In this document: in pieces, positions 1 through 9,966 of the stretch
How the letters are laid out: the number at the start of each line of letters is the position of its first letter
How positions within the stretch are numbered: position 1 is the first letter of the stretch
Assembly (NCBI GenBank): GCA_951640165.1
Contig: OX621265.1
Span: 16,753,001 to 16,817,000 of the forward strand
Reading direction: 5' to 3'
Length of the DNA: 64,000 nucleotides
From: Pseudoips prasinana
Lineage: Eukaryota > Arthropoda > Insecta > Lepidoptera > Nolidae
The notes under the pieces: model-generated
Told to the model about the DNA's origin: nothing
What the model saw: only the letters and a program-made list of their open reading frames with translations
The model's database searches: none
Program-made: the position numbers and the translations under genes

Positions 1-676
1 AGATGCGTGAATTAGGAAATGGGATGTTTACGGAAGCTGGATTGAAGATTGAGTGGCTTAATCATCTACCTACATACCTGCGCGCAGTACTTTCTATCGT
101 TGTGTATTAATATCGTTGGATATATTGACTAGGATGGCTGACAAGATGGCAGAATACTCACAGCAAGCTGACCCACCTACTGTAGACGCAGTATCACAAG
201 CACCATTGATGACTGCCCAGTTAGAGGTTATCTCTAAACAAACGGAGAAGCCGTGCCTAGAAGTGGCTCAGTTACACGTACGATCCTCACAATGAAACAG
301 ACGTCCATTCTACTCAAGTTCACGGTCTCGGTCACAATCGCGTTATCAGCAGATTACTAGTAAAGCGTCTGTAAGGTGCGGTGACCCTACATGGGAATGC
401 AAGTATCATTATCGTTTCGGAGAGAAGGCCAAACGATGCGAGTCACCGTATTGCAGCAGAAAATCCACGTTAAACTAGCTCCGACATCGACGGTTGCGGA
501 CGTCGGTGTCCCCAAAATCTCAAGCCACATTTGTGTCTTCCATCGCGACACCAGAGAACGTTTCGTCGTGGACAAAGGTGCGGATAATTCGGTGCTTGCC
601 GCTACAAATAAAAGGAATCCAAACCGGACAGAAAACATCTACAAGTTATACGCTGCAAACAATACACCAATAATAT
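1..676 (+). pseudogene. Ty3/Gypsy (CsRn1-like) gag and protease remnant
   Basis: This is the 5' part of a decayed Gypsy polyprotein, already inside gag at the window edge. Gag-like text (LNHLPTYLRAVLSIV, then MADKMAEYSQQ) is read across frame breaks to about 290. A cysteine/histidine cluster at 380-450 (CKYHYRFGEKAKRC) matches the unusual CHCC-type zinc finger known from CsRn1-lineage Gag. The aspartic protease follows in another frame, with FVVDKGADNSV where active enzymes have DTGA; the aspartate is kept and the threonine is lysine. It stops in AANNTPI, where a LINE has inserted, and the reading resumes near 4862 with TYGEK. The copy is broken by stops and frameshifts and cannot be functional. 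The family call is good; the lineage rests on the zinc finger. Confidence 0.75.
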
Positions 677-980
677 AATAATAATAAAATCTTTATTTCA
701 TAAAAAATTGTACAAGTTACACATTTTCTGTGGACCCACACTAGGCAAGCCTGTATCGTGGATTCCGTGACTGGATTTCCAGAGAATTTAAATAAAAGTT
801 TTATAAACTTAAAGCTATAAACTTACATTACAAACTTAAACTATCTCTACTTCTATATAATATTCAGTTATATTAGAATGAAATAATTATATAATATAAA
901 ATAAGTCTATATATATATGAATACGTATGTTAAAATAGCTAATAATAATATAATAGATAATAATGGATAATAATTATTAA

Positions 981-2561
981 TCAAATGATTGTGCGCAACA
1001 TCTGTTCAGTCTCTGAATAATTAAGATCAGCCAACCAGTGAGAGATGATTGGTTTAGCTCTTCGTATAGAAGATTCTTTAATGTCGCATTCTTTGACAAC
1101 TTTGTTGTATATAAATGGGTTAACAAAAGGGCTAAAGCACTTGACGAAAGCAGTATTTGCTCTTATGACGGGGGCTCTGTAGACTCTTCTTTTAGTTAAT
1201 TCCCTGTATGCAACGGACGACACTATCTTTTTATGAGTTTGGAGACTTAATTTTAAAATGTAAAGTTGTCGTACACTGAGAACTCCAGTCTCCTTGTAGA
1301 GTTTCACAGTGGGGAATCGGGATGGCTTTTTAACCATGGTTTTCAAAACTGACCGTTGTGCCCTTTCAACTTGTATCAGAGTTGATTGAGCTGCACTGCC
1401 CCAACAAGAGATACAGTACGTCAAGAGCGATTGGCACAAAGCACAATAAACCTGACGTAGAATATCTGGAGTCGCTACGTCCCGCAAATTTCTCATGACG
1501 TTAATAATTTTCCGGATGCGACCTGATAGTATAGAAACATGCTCCTTGAAGTTTAGTTTTTCGTCAATTTCAATTCCCAAATAGCGTACGGTTTTAGCAC
1601 GGTCAATACACTCACAATTGCATGACGTATATTTTTTACCGCATGAATGGATCTTTAGTTGCGATGTTAAGGCTGGTGATGTAGCAGCTGTCTTGTGGAA
1701 GCATGTAAATTTAGTTTTCTTTACATTTAAAGTTAGTAAGTTTTGTTGTAACCACTGTGATACACTAGCCATGCCCTGCTCAGCTGCAGTGAATACTTCA
1801 GCCCACGATTTACCGTGAAAGAGAGCCACTGTGTCGTCAGCGTAACACACAAGTTCAGCCCTAAAGAGTGGGATTTTATGTATGTCATTCATATATAAAA
1901 TGAAGAGAGTCGGCCCGAGTATGCTACCCTGTGGGACGCCGTATTGGACAAATTGTGCTGTGCTGACCTGGTCCCCAATACGCACCCTTTGCTGCCGGTC
2001 ATACAAATAGCTTTCAAACCACCGCAGGGCGGTGCCCCTGATTCCAGCAGCTTCTACTTTTCTGAGCAGCAAAGGCACCGAAACCGTATCAAAGGCCTTT
2101 GCCAGATCCAGGAAAACCGCCAAGCAATGCTCTTTTTTGTTCATGAGCGACGCTACTAGCTCTGTAAGGAGTGACACAGCTTGTTCTGTAGATTTTCTCG
2201 GTCTAAAGCCGAATTGCCTGTTAGAGAGAAGACCTAATTTTGTGTCCAAATATTTTACCAGTCGCACGTTAACAAGTTTCTCCAGCATTTTTGAAAATGA
2301 ACTAAGCAAAGAAATTGGCCTATAGTTTTCTGGGAGGTTTTTAAGGCCAGACTTGTGTATAGGTCTAACGTAGGCGCTCTTCCAGCAGTTTGGAAAGACG
2401 CCGGAAGGGAGGCTTAGATTATAAATAAATGCGAGGGGCTCCACGATTTGGTCTTTGATCTGTTTAATAACGCTGTTCTCCATGCTGTCAGTTCCTGATG
2501 CTTTTCCATCCTGCAGTTGGGATATGAGACGTCCAACCTCTTGTTGGTCAGTGGGAAACAT
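981..2561 (-). CDS. LINE ORF2 reverse transcriptase part
   Basis: A 526-residue open segment covers the reverse transcriptase and C-terminal region of the LINE. Conserved RT blocks appear in order: YRPISLLSSFSKMLEKL (fingers), FGFRPRKSTEQAV, FLDLAKAFDTVS (first catalytic aspartate), GVPQGSILGP, then CYADDTVALFHG with the YADD catalytic pair and LGIEIDEKLNF. All three catalytic aspartates are present. No RNase H domain is seen. It is separated from the endonuclease segment at 2776-3966 by a frame change next to a 22-bp inverted repeat, plus one more stop at about 2643. This copy is therefore a pseudogene, although long stretches remain open. Confidence 0.8.
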   Translation of the reverse strand: MFPTDQQEVGRLISQLQDGKASGTDSMENSVIKQIKDQIVEPLAFIYNLSLPSGVFPNCWKSAYVRPIHKSGLKNLPENYRPISLLSSFSKMLEKLVNVRLVKYLDTKLGLLSNRQFGFRPRKSTEQAVSLLTELVASLMNKKEHCLAVFLDLAKAFDTVSVPLLLRKVEAAGIRGTALRWFESYLYDRQQRVRIGDQVSTAQFVQYGVPQGSILGPTLFILYMNDIHKIPLFRAELVCYADDTVALFHGKSWAEVFTAAEQGMASVSQWLQQNLLTLNVKKTKFTCFHKTAATSPALTSQLKIHSCGKKYTSCNCECIDRAKTVRYLGIEIDEKLNFKEHVSILSGRIRKIINVMRNLRDVATPDILRQVYCALCQSLLTYCISCWGSAAQSTLIQVERAQRSVLKTMVKKPSRFPTVKLYKETGVLSVRQLYILKLSLQTHKKIVSSVAYRELTKRRVYRAPVIRANTAFVKCFSPFVNPFIYNKVVKECDIKESSIRRAKPIISHWLADLNYSETEQMLRTII

Positions 2562-2775
2562 AAAGAACGAACAGGATGGCCCAGAATTAGTTTTTATCCT
2601 AGCAGCAAGATCATCCTGGGTTTTATTCGATTTGGTTAATATTTAAGCAGCTAGATTTTGTCCGACCGAAGCGAAGTAGTCATTACATTGATCGATAGGT
2701 TTGCCGATTTGATTATTTTGGTCTGAGAGAAGTTCGACAGGTTCTTTATTGCGTTTCGACAAGTAGCATATATCT

Positions 2776-3966
2776 TTAATGGTTTTCCATAAACGTCTGG
2801 GAAGACAGGCAGAAGACTGCAAGAATGCTCCGGCAAGAGCATTCTTGCAGTCTTCTGCATTCATACTCTTGCTTCAATTTTCGACGCAGATCAATATAGA
2901 AGTTTCGGTAGCGATTAAATGTTAATTGAATCATAGGATCGTATGGATTTACCTTAGCTTTTTTATGAAGACGGTCGCAGTGTTTTGAGCAGCGTATCAG
3001 TCCTGGTGTCATCCATGGCTTCAAGTTAAATTTAGCACGGCTGGTTTTTGTTTCTACCGTAAATTTGTGTATTGTAGCAGCTACATGTTGTGAGAAGTCA
3101 AGTGCAGCCCTGGAGGCGTCGGTTTGGGAAATAACTTCTGCCCAGACATTGTTAGCTAGTTCATTTTGTATAGCTTCTATGTCTCTTTTACTTTTTACTC
3201 GTTTTGGACAGCATGGTCTGGTCGTGTTGAGTGTGGTCAGGCCAACCATAACGAAATCGTGGTCAGTGACTGTTGATGAACAGACCAGTCCAGTTGCTGC
3301 GCGATGGGCAGATTTAATAAATATGTGGTCAATGCACGTATTATTTCTGGTGGCTACTGTAATCGCAGGCTGAAGGCCATGTTCAGCGAGAAGACACAGA
3401 TACTCAGAGGTCTTAGAGCAGTTTGCCGTAGTCAATATATTTATATTCAGGTCACCACAAACGACAAAATTTGGTTTATTGTTATACAAAAAGAACTGGT
3501 TTTCCAGGGACATGAGAAATGTATCGGTACGTTTATATGACGGGGACCTATATATGCCGAAAATTACGATGGTATTTGGAATGTTTATTATTAAACAGTC
3601 AGCCTCTACCATTTCTGGCTCTGTTACGCTACATTCCCGCCAAACGTCACTCACGTAAGCGACAACCCCGCCGTTTTGGTTAGAGTCTTTTATGGTGCGA
3701 TGGGTAGAGTATCCGCTTATATCAGGGACTATAGAGGTTGAGTCTAACCAGCATTCGGTGAGTACTATTACGTCGTACGGGATGTTTAGACGCGTAAAAC
3801 TCACAAGGAAGCTGTCGAAATTTTTTCGAATGCTTCTAATATTAAAGGTAAGTATCTTAAAGTTATGCTTAGGATTTAGGAAACTCCTACATTCTTCCAG
3901 TTCATCAATCATATGACAATCAATATTCCATTGATCTAACTCATCCTGAAAGGCTAAATCAGCCAT
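2776..3966 (-). CDS. LINE ORF2 apurinic-type endonuclease part
   Basis: A 396-residue open segment starts with the likely ORF2 methionine (MADLAFQDELDQ). It carries an exonuclease-endonuclease-phosphatase fold endonuclease, which nicks target DNA for target-primed reverse transcription. Visible motifs are LTFNIRSIRKN (Asn), VLTECWLD (Glu), CGDLNINIL (Asp-Leu-Asn) and VTDHDFVMV (Asp-His). The tail after residue about 365 is out of frame (CRRLQECSC...). The shift falls exactly in the inverted repeat at 2809-2858, where an inserted arm plus loop of 28 nt would change the frame by one. Confidence 0.8.
   Translation of the reverse strand: MADLAFQDELDQWNIDCHMIDELEECRSFLNPKHNFKILTFNIRSIRKNFDSFLVSFTRLNIPYDVIVLTECWLDSTSIVPDISGYSTHRTIKDSNQNGGVVAYVSDVWRECSVTEPEMVEADCLIINIPNTIVIFGIYRSPSYKRTDTFLMSLENQFFLYNNKPNFVVCGDLNINILTTANCSKTSEYLCLLAEHGLQPAITVATRNNTCIDHIFIKSAHRAATGLVCSSTVTDHDFVMVGLTTLNTTRPCCPKRVKSKRDIEAIQNELANNVWAEVISQTDASRAALDFSQHVAATIHKFTVETKTSRAKFNLKPWMTPGLIRCSKHCDRLHKKAKVNPYDPMIQLTFNRYRNFYIDLRRKLKQEYECRRLQECSCRSILAVFCLSSQTFMENH
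2809..2858. repeat. 22-bp perfect hairpin, 6-nt loop
   Basis: The left arm at 2809-2830 (GCAGAAGACTGCAAGAATGC plus TC) is the exact reverse complement of 2837-2858. The loop is CGGCAA at 2831-2836. It lies inside LINE ORF2 and coincides with the change of reading frame between the endonuclease and RT segments. A short fold-back duplication is the simplest reading. Confidence 0.95.
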
Positions 3967-4262
3967 TTTCGTACATAGTGTTAAAGTAATAAAAATTAGG
4001 GTTGATGGTATTTATTGTCATATTTTGATGATATTTATTGCCATATTTTGACGATATATTTGTATTATTTAAAATGTAAGGAGGCTGTAGGTTTTTACTT
4101 AAAGCATTCATAGACGAAATGTTGGCTGGGATATAGCACACGTTTAGATTAGATAGTAATATAACAATACAATTATATATAAGGATATTAAAGCGTTTGT
4201 AGCATGCAATTGTTAGTATTACACTGTGATTACAATTAGAAAAAGCATTAAATGAGTGAAGA

Positions 4263-4838
4263 CTAAGTTTCTGAGGAAATAGTCCCTGTTTTCTCGAAGA
4301 TCCGCTTAAGATCAGCTGCAGATCGGATTTGCATTCCAGGGGATCCGTCACGTTGCCGTATGTAAATGTTGCCGTTCTTGCACCAACAATGAGCCCATTT
4401 ATGCTCCTTTGCAAAACTTCTTGCTTCACGAAAAAGTGTCCTATTTGCTTTTGTTAGTCTCTCGTTAAAATAAATTTTCTGATGAGGAGCTGTGAGATTT
4501 AGGTCTGCCGAAGTAAGATTGCGGATTGTTTTCGAGGCTTTTAGAAAATCTTCGCGTTTGGAGCGGCGAAGTAGCCGGATAACAATTGGTCTCGGCAAAT
4601 TGGATACACTATCGGGTTTTGTTGGCAAACGGCGCGCTCCCGGCCGGGACACGTAGTCGATATCATCGTCCTTCAGGTCTACTCCTAGTTTTTTTACTGC
4701 CAAAAGGGCCAAGTGGTGCAAATTTTCATTTTTATTTTCAGGGACACCGCAGAGCTCTACTTCATTAGTGAGATGATTTTGTGACAAGTTGTTATTTTCT
4801 TGTTGGAGTTGGAAGACTGTGGCTTTAAGCTCAATCAA
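4263..4838 (-). CDS. LINE ORF1 C-terminal part (FP25K-like RNA-binding domain)
   Basis: A 191-residue segment begins with a short coiled-coil-like stretch (ATVFQLQQENNNLSQ). It continues with VELCGVPENKNENL, VDYVSRPGAR-type charged text, RPIVIRLLRRSKREDF, and YFNERLTKANRTLFREAR ending near KNGNIYIRQRDGSP. This pattern is the ORF1 domain that databases label as baculovirus FP25K-like and that is shared by CR1- and L1-type LINE ORF1 proteins; it is thought to bind the element RNA. The start lies next to the broken Gypsy sequence, so the N-terminus (often with a zinc finger) is missing. The stop is about 300 bp before ORF2. Confidence 0.7.
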   Translation of the reverse strand: MIELKATVFQLQQENNNLSQNHLTNEVELCGVPENKNENLHHLALLAVKKLGVDLKDDDIDYVSRPGARRLPTKPDSVSNLPRPIVIRLLRRSKREDFLKASKTIRNLTSADLNLTAPHQKIYFNERLTKANRTLFREARSFAKEHKWAHCWCKNGNIYIRQRDGSPGMQIRSAADLKRIFEKTGTISSET

Positions 4839-4861
4839 TTAACAACAATTCAAATCAATTA

Positions 4862-6970
4862 ACACATATGGTGAAAAAATGCCGAGGCTGAACCTCGGTT
4901 TGAGACGAAGTTATCTATGGAGATTCCTCGTCACGGATGTCAAAACTTCAATCCTTCGAGCAGATTTTCTTCGACATTACAAGCTGCTAGTCGACCTACA
5001 TAGAAGGAAGCTCGTCGACAACGTTACGGAGCTATCCATTGATGCTTTTGAAGTAACAATCAGTGACACAATTATTACACATTATTAGCACAGACCAACT
5101 GTACTACGACATCCTGAGGGAGTACCTGGAAGTACTGCGGCCCATGGCTTTGAAAGAACCTGCGAAGCATGACATCGTGCACCATACTGAAACTACTGGC
5201 CCACCGCTTTTTGCTCGACCACGCCTACTTCCACCCGATAAGTACATGGCTGCTAAACAAGAACTTGATCACTTGTTGGAGATGGGTATATGCAGACCCT
5301 CTAAAAGTCCATGGGCGAGTCAACTCCATGTATTTAAGAAGAAGGACGGAAGATTACGTGTGTGCGGTGACTACCGCAGTCACGTTGCCGGACCGATACC
5401 CGATACCACACATACAAGACTTCATGTACCAACTGCACAATATGAAAATATTTTCGAAGCTGGACCTAAAATGGCTTACTACTGGATTCTTATATCTGAA
5501 GAAGATGCTCAGAAAACAACTATAATGACACCGTTTGGACTCTTCGAATTCAAATTCCGCATGTTGACGATATTCTTCTGTATTCGGCGGATAAAAAGAG
5601 CCATAAAATTCTTCTGCATCAAGTCCTAGAACGTTTAAAAATATACGGAGTGACTTTGAAGATGTGACCGAGCTGCGACGCTTTTTGGGAATGCTCAACT
5701 TTTATCGCTCCTGTTTACCCCATCAAGCACAGCGACAAGATAATTCGAACAAGTACCTACATAATCATAAACGGAACGATAAAACTCCGATTTTTTGGAC
5801 TCGGGAAGCAGAAGCAGCTTTTAAAAAATGCCGTCAAAGCATTTTAGAGGCTACAGAGCTTATACATCCAGTTCCTGGCAGTATCTTGGCCATCATGACC
5901 GACGCTTCGGATCACAGTCTCGGCGCGGTTATTCAACAGAAAATTCAGAACGAGTGGAAACCTCTTGCTTATTTCTCAAAAACCATGAGCGCAACACAGA
6001 AGCGCTATAGTGTTTACGACCGAGAGTTGTTGGCAGTGGCCGATGCATTATCATGTATCGAAGACATACAATATCCTGCACTCAATAACTATGAACAGCA
6101 AGCGATCAAAGATGCGATCTTCATTTTCAATTGCTGCAGAACTGTGCAGCAATTGAAAAATCAGTCGAATTCAAGTTTCATTCACGTCACGTTACCGGGA
6201 ACGAAGCAAACAGTTACTTGCGAGTATACGACTGGAACACCCCGGCCTTATTTACCGAAGGGATATCGTTTTGTAGCATTTAAAGCACAACACGAATTAT
6301 GCCACCCTGGTATAAGAACGACTCGGAAGCAAATTATTTCAATTTTGTTTTGGCCCTATATGAATCAAGATGTTGGACATTGGACGCGAGCGTGTAGCAA
6401 TTGTCAGCGGTCAAAGATTCATCGCCATGTCATCACGCCTGGTGAGTGAGTTCCCGCCGTCTGAACGGTTCAAACATATACATAACATAGATATTTTCAG
6501 ACCATTACGCTTATCAAGAGATTATTGTTACTGCGTTACTATAATAGATCGTTGCACCAAATGGCCAGAAGTCGTTCCAGTACTCAAGATCACAGCAGAG
6601 AACGTAGTGAAGGCGTTATATGAAAACTGGATATCTCGATTTGGCTGTCCCCTAAGAATAACAACAGACCAGGGCAGGCAATTTGAATCATCGCTATTCC
6701 AGTGTTCAATAAAAAAGTTCCGCATCATACGTATATGCACTACGGCATATCATCCCCAATCAAATGGAAGAATTGAAAGGTTTTATCGTACACTTAAGGC
6801 AGCCCTGACTGAAGAGTTACGTATGGTATTGCTCGGATTACGGACTGTATTACGCATGAGTAATAATATAAGCCCGGCTATGATGACCTATGGAACCACA
6901 TTGCGCCTGTCGTCTGATTTAATTACACCGACGAAGACAAAAAAATTTGAGCCGTCACGGGACGCCTGGC
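4862..6970 (+). pseudogene. Ty3/Gypsy pol remnant: protease end, RT, RNase H, integrase
   Basis: This continues the Gypsy element of 1-676. In order: LGLRRSYLWRFLVTDV and LRADFLRHYKLLVDL (end of protease region); RT fingers ending KKDGRLRVCGDYR at about 5370; palm text split over two frames (DRYPIPHIQDFMYQ and FSKLDLK, then DAQKTTIMTPFGLFEFKFRM). A deletion follows that removes sequence before DDILLYS. RNase H is visible as MTDASDHSLGAVIQ and YSVYDRELLAV (5898-6050), then another deletion. The integrase zinc finger is HPGIRTTRKQI..CSNCQ (6305-6410), and the integrase core shows IDRCTKWPE, TDQGRQFES and NGRIERFYRTLKA. Several frameshifts and at least three internal deletions make it non-functional. 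Confidence 0.85.
6124..6159. repeat. 15-bp perfect hairpin, 6-nt loop, in Gypsy pol
   Basis: TTTTCAATTGCTGCA at 6124-6138 is the exact reverse complement of 6145-6159, with loop GAACTG. It sits in the region between RNase H and integrase where the pol sequence is rearranged. Confidence 0.9.
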
Positions 6971-7522
6971 AGATGTGAAACATCAACATTATTTTGTAAA
7001 AGTAATATGCAGAAGTCGAAGTATAAGTCGCAGTCGAAGTCGAAGTATAAGTCGCAGTCGAAGTCGAAGTCGAAGTCGAAGTCGATGTCGAAGTCGAAGT
7101 ATAAGTCGCAGTCGAAGTCAAAGTCGAAGTCATGTCGAAGTAGAAGTCGAAGTATAAGTCGCAGGCGAAGTCGAAGTATAAGGCGCAGTCGAAGTCGAAG
7201 TCGAAGTCGAAGTCGATGTCGAAGTCGAAGTATAAGTCGCAGTCGAAGTCAAAGTCGAAGTCATGTCGAAGTAGAAGTCGAAGTAAAAGTCGCAGGCGAA
7301 GTCGAAGTATAAGGCGCAGTCGAAGTCAAAGTCGAAGTCAAGTCGAAGTCCAAGTAGAATTCGAAGTCGAAGTCGAAGTCAAAGTCGAAGGCGAAGGCGA
7401 AGGCGAAGTCGAAGTCGAAAAGAACATATTGTGATAGGAACTAAAAAAAATAAAAAAAACAACCACGGCATGCGTCGTCACGCCAGAAATCTGTTTTACG
7501 TGCGGCTATAGATGTTTCACAT
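6971..7522. repeat. Hexanucleotide (AAGTCG)n block inside Gypsy pol
   Basis: From about 7013 to 7425 the sequence is built almost entirely from AAGTCG-type hexamers with variants such as AAGTAT, AAGGCG and AAGTCA. A higher-order unit of roughly 130 bp is repeated (compare the text from about 7077 with that from about 7207). Translation gives Arg-Ser or Lys-Ser dipeptides on one strand, a consequence of the hexamer rather than a sign of a protein. The block is flanked by inverted copies of ATGTGAAACATC (about 6974) and GATGTTTCACAT (about 7510), and lies between the integrase end and MNDYVRRLMDT of the same Gypsy pol. It may be a small inserted element whose core became a satellite. Confidence 0.8.
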
Positions 7523-7907
7523 AAAAAAAAACGGACATGAATGACTATGTGCGACGTTTAATGGATACCATGGCATCGATAAAACCTGAACACGTGCGTA
7601 CGTTAATAATACATCGCCATTCATGTATGAGGAGTAAGCGACGTGCTTGCATGTTTACGTGCGAAACGACACCTTATGCTCGCCGCTAACGCCACCGTAC
7701 GATGGGCCATATGAAGTGATTGAGCGCTACGACAAATACTTCAAGTTAAGACGACCGCTACGCATATCTGTTGTATCCCTCGACAGTCTGTAACCGGCGT
7801 TCTTTTTGCCGAATGAAGCCGCAGATTGTACGCCGAGAACAACAGCAGTCCAACCATACACCACGAGATCTGGCAGAATCGTAAAACCCGCCGTGCGTTT
7901 TACTTAG
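7523..7907 (+). pseudogene. Ty3/Gypsy pol C-terminus
   Basis: Gypsy pol resumes as MNDYVRRLMDTMASIKPE, then in a shifted frame CETTPYARR, EVIERYDKYFKLRRP, SVVSLDSL and AAFFLPNEAADCT-like text. It ends with an RSGR-type segment and VRFT followed by TAG at 7905-7907. Resemblance to the C-terminal tail of other Gypsy pol proteins (a pattern of the type PPYEGPYEV...VSLDRLKPAF) supports the call. Several frameshifts are present. Confidence 0.7.
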
Positions 7908-8128
7908 GGGGAAGTCATGTGGCAACTCGCATTGCACACATAAGATGCATACCAACCGACAGACGACAAGACGCTCACTGCTATAGCATACTCAGGCACA
8001 CCGACCCTGGCCAGCTATTTTTATAGTGTGTGAAGAGAGTCGCATCATAGTGAGCGTTCGTGCGTTAGAGAGAGACAGTGAGAAGTTAATAATCATTGGT
8101 TAACTGATATTATCATGTCCGTAAATAG
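7907..8128 (+). mobile_element. Gypsy 3' polypurine tract and 3' LTR (interrupted by a mariner-like element)
   Basis: The purine run GGGGGAAG directly after the pol stop fits a polypurine tract. The LTR probably starts with TGTGGCAACTCG near 7919. It is cut by the mariner-like element at 8131 and probably continues after 9436, where an AATAAT-rich, polyA-signal-like stretch is found up to about 9540. No 5' LTR is in the window, so the LTR end cannot be checked by comparison. Confidence 0.5.
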
Positions 8129-8130
8129 TA

Positions 8131-9434
8131 ACGGGTGATTTTTTTGCTGGTATCTTTTTGGCAACATTGTTTTTGACAGATCACGCGTGAATCGTGTCTT
8201 GTGTCATTGTCAAACTTGTTCAGTTTGGTCTATAATTTAACGATGAATCGACTTACGAACGAACAACGCTTGCAAATTATTGAATTTTACTATCAAAATG
8301 CATGCTCGGTTAAGAGAGTGCATCGCGCACTTCTTCCAATTTATGGGCAGTTTGGTCGGCCTACTGAGGCAGCTATTCGGAAGCTTGTGACTAAATTTCG
8401 AACCCAATTTACATTATTGGACATTAAACCACGAACACGCATACGTAGAGTGAGGACCGAAGAAAAAATTGCGGCTGTATCCGCCAGTGTTAGTGATGAC
8501 CGTGAAATGTCAATGCGCCGCCGTTCGCAGCAATTGGGCCTCTGTTACTCCACTACGTGGAAAATCTTGCGAACGGATTTGGGTGTAAAACCTTACAAGA
8601 TACAACAGGTGCAAGATTTGAAGCCTCACGACCTCCCACAACGTCTAACATTTGGTGAATGGGCATTGGCAAAGTTGGAGGAAGATCCACTTTTATATCG
8701 AAAAATTGTGTTCAGCGACGAAGCTCATTTCTGGTTGAATGGATATGTCAATAAGCATAATTGCCGCATCTGGAGTGAAGACCAGCCAGAAGCATTGCAA
8801 GAGCTACCACTGCATCCAGAAAAATGTACTGTTTGGTGTGGATTATGGGCCGATGGCATCATCGGGCCGTACTTTTTCAAAGACGACAATGGCCGAAACG
8901 TTACTGTGAATGGCGAGCGCTACCGTGTGATGATTGGTGATTTTTTTTTTGCCCACAATGGAAGAATTGGACATGCCTGACATGTGGTTTCAACAAGACG
9001 GTGCCACATGCCACACGGCACGCGAAACAATGGCCCAATTGAGAGCCGCCTTCGGTGAACAATTTATCTCACGTCTTGGGCCCGTCAATTGGCCGCCTAG
9101 ATCGTGTGATCTAACGCCTTTGGACTATTTCTTGTGGGGCCATGTTAAGGCTCATGTCTACAGGGATAAACCAGCAACGATTGACGCACTGGGAGCCAAT
9201 ATTGAAGCATTTATTCGTGATATACCGGCTGATATGTTGAAGAGAGTGTGCCGAAATTGGGCCTTGCGAATGGGCCATCTAAACCGGAGCCGCGGCCAGC
9301 ATTTGCATGAAATTATCTTCAAACATTAAATTATATTGATCGTTCTATCGATTCCAATAAAGATTTCATCAAATTTTTCAAAATTTTGTGTTTTTTTGAA
9401 AATCAAATCCTATACCTCTTAAAAGATCACCCGT
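8131..9434 (+). mobile_element. Mariner/Tc1-superfamily DNA transposon with TA duplication
   Basis: The ends ACGGGTGAT(T) at 8131 and (G)ATCACCCGT ending at 9434 form short terminal inverted repeats. They are flanked by TA at 8129-8130 and 9435-9436, the classic target of this superfamily. The element is 1.3 kb and encodes one transposase broken by a single frameshift. It is inserted in the Gypsy 3' LTR, so it is younger than that element. Confidence 0.9.
8201..9329 (+). pseudogene. Mariner-like transposase, one frameshift
   Basis: The natural start is probably the methionine of MNRLTNEQRLQIIEFYYQN at 8243. An N-terminal helix-turn-helix region (to about residue 120) is followed by the DDE domain. 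The first acidic residue is in IVFSDEAHFW, the second in WFQQDGATCHTA, the third in PRSCDLTPLDYFLWG. By my count 36 residues separate the last two acids, which differs from the D34D of classical mariners. The frame is lost in a run of ten T at 8941-8950 (VMIGDFFFAHNG against FFLPTMEELDMPD); a one-base slip there would explain it. Otherwise the protein is uninterrupted to the TAA after IIFKH, so the copy is recent. Confidence 0.85.
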
Positions 9435-9569
9435 TATATGTTAGAATGTTTAATAATTGTACTTGTACTTGTATTACTATAAAGTTTCGTAAAAACTCTC
9501 AGATTCATAATTTTATTAAGAACGTGAGAATCATTCAGAAATATGCAAGTATGTCTTATATTGCCTAGT

Positions 9570-9811
9570 TAGGGATCATATGGAAATATGTCAGTTGGTA
9601 GTACTCCTGCCTACGAAGCTGGTGGTCCTGGGTTCGAATCACGGTAAGTGCAAATATTTGTATGATGAGCACGAATATTTTTTTCTGAGTCATGGATGTT
9701 TTCTATATATATAAGTATGTATATCGTCGCCTGGTACCCATAGTACAAGCTTTGCTTAGTTTGGGGCTAGGATGATCTGTGTGACATTGTCCCCAGATAT
9801 TATTATTATAT
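9570..9811 (+). mobile_element. tRNA-derived SINE (family 1)
   Basis: A tRNA-like head with a pol III A box near 9594 (CAGTTGGTAGTACTCCTGCC) and a B box GGTTCGAATC at 9631-9640 is followed by an unrelated body. The end GTGTGACATTGTCCCCAGAT runs into an ATT-rich tail. A reverse-oriented copy at 30531-30741 shares head, body and tail. It lies upstream of the first FAR-A exon seen here. Confidence 0.75.
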
Positions 9812-9966
9812 GTATCATTGTAATCACACAACAAAAAGCTAGATTTGTATTTTGATACTGTATGTACGTTTCTTTCAACTCATTAGTAGCGTCAACTATT
9901 AATCAAATATTAGAAAAGTTGGTGTTCCCACGCAAATCTAATTGTCTTTTTTTATTATTTGTACAG

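Larger units (their letters stand above)
677..4858 (-). mobile_element. LINE (CR1/Jockey-type) inserted in the Gypsy protease-RT region
   Basis: This is a non-LTR retrotransposon on the minus strand, about 4.2 kb. It has a truncated ORF1, an endonuclease-RT ORF2, and a 3' end on the left made of a TAA/ATA-rich tail at 677-700. It splits the Gypsy pol sequence cleanly: NNTPI ends at about 676 and TYGEK starts at about 4862. I could not define a target-site duplication with confidence. A second copy of the same family lies at 27780-31500 on the plus strand, with the same roughly 300-bp gap between ORF1 and ORF2. The clade is not resolved by eye; CR1-like or Daphne-like are candidates. Confidence 0.8.

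Noticed and set aside
677..4858. Target-site duplication for the first LINE
   Set aside because: CCAATA on the left and CAATTA on the right are too weak a match to claim one.
6947..7434. Long Arg-Ser/Lys-Ser open frames resembling SR splicing proteins
   Set aside because: They arise from the AAGTCG hexamer satellite, are open in several frames, have no RNA-recognition domain, and interrupt a Gypsy pol gene.
9631..9640. Functional tRNA genes at the B-box-containing sites (9570, 16895, 24128, 45403, 47966, 52030)
   Set aside because: No acceptor-stem pairing or full cloverleaf is visible, and several share long SINE bodies and tails; they are SINE heads.
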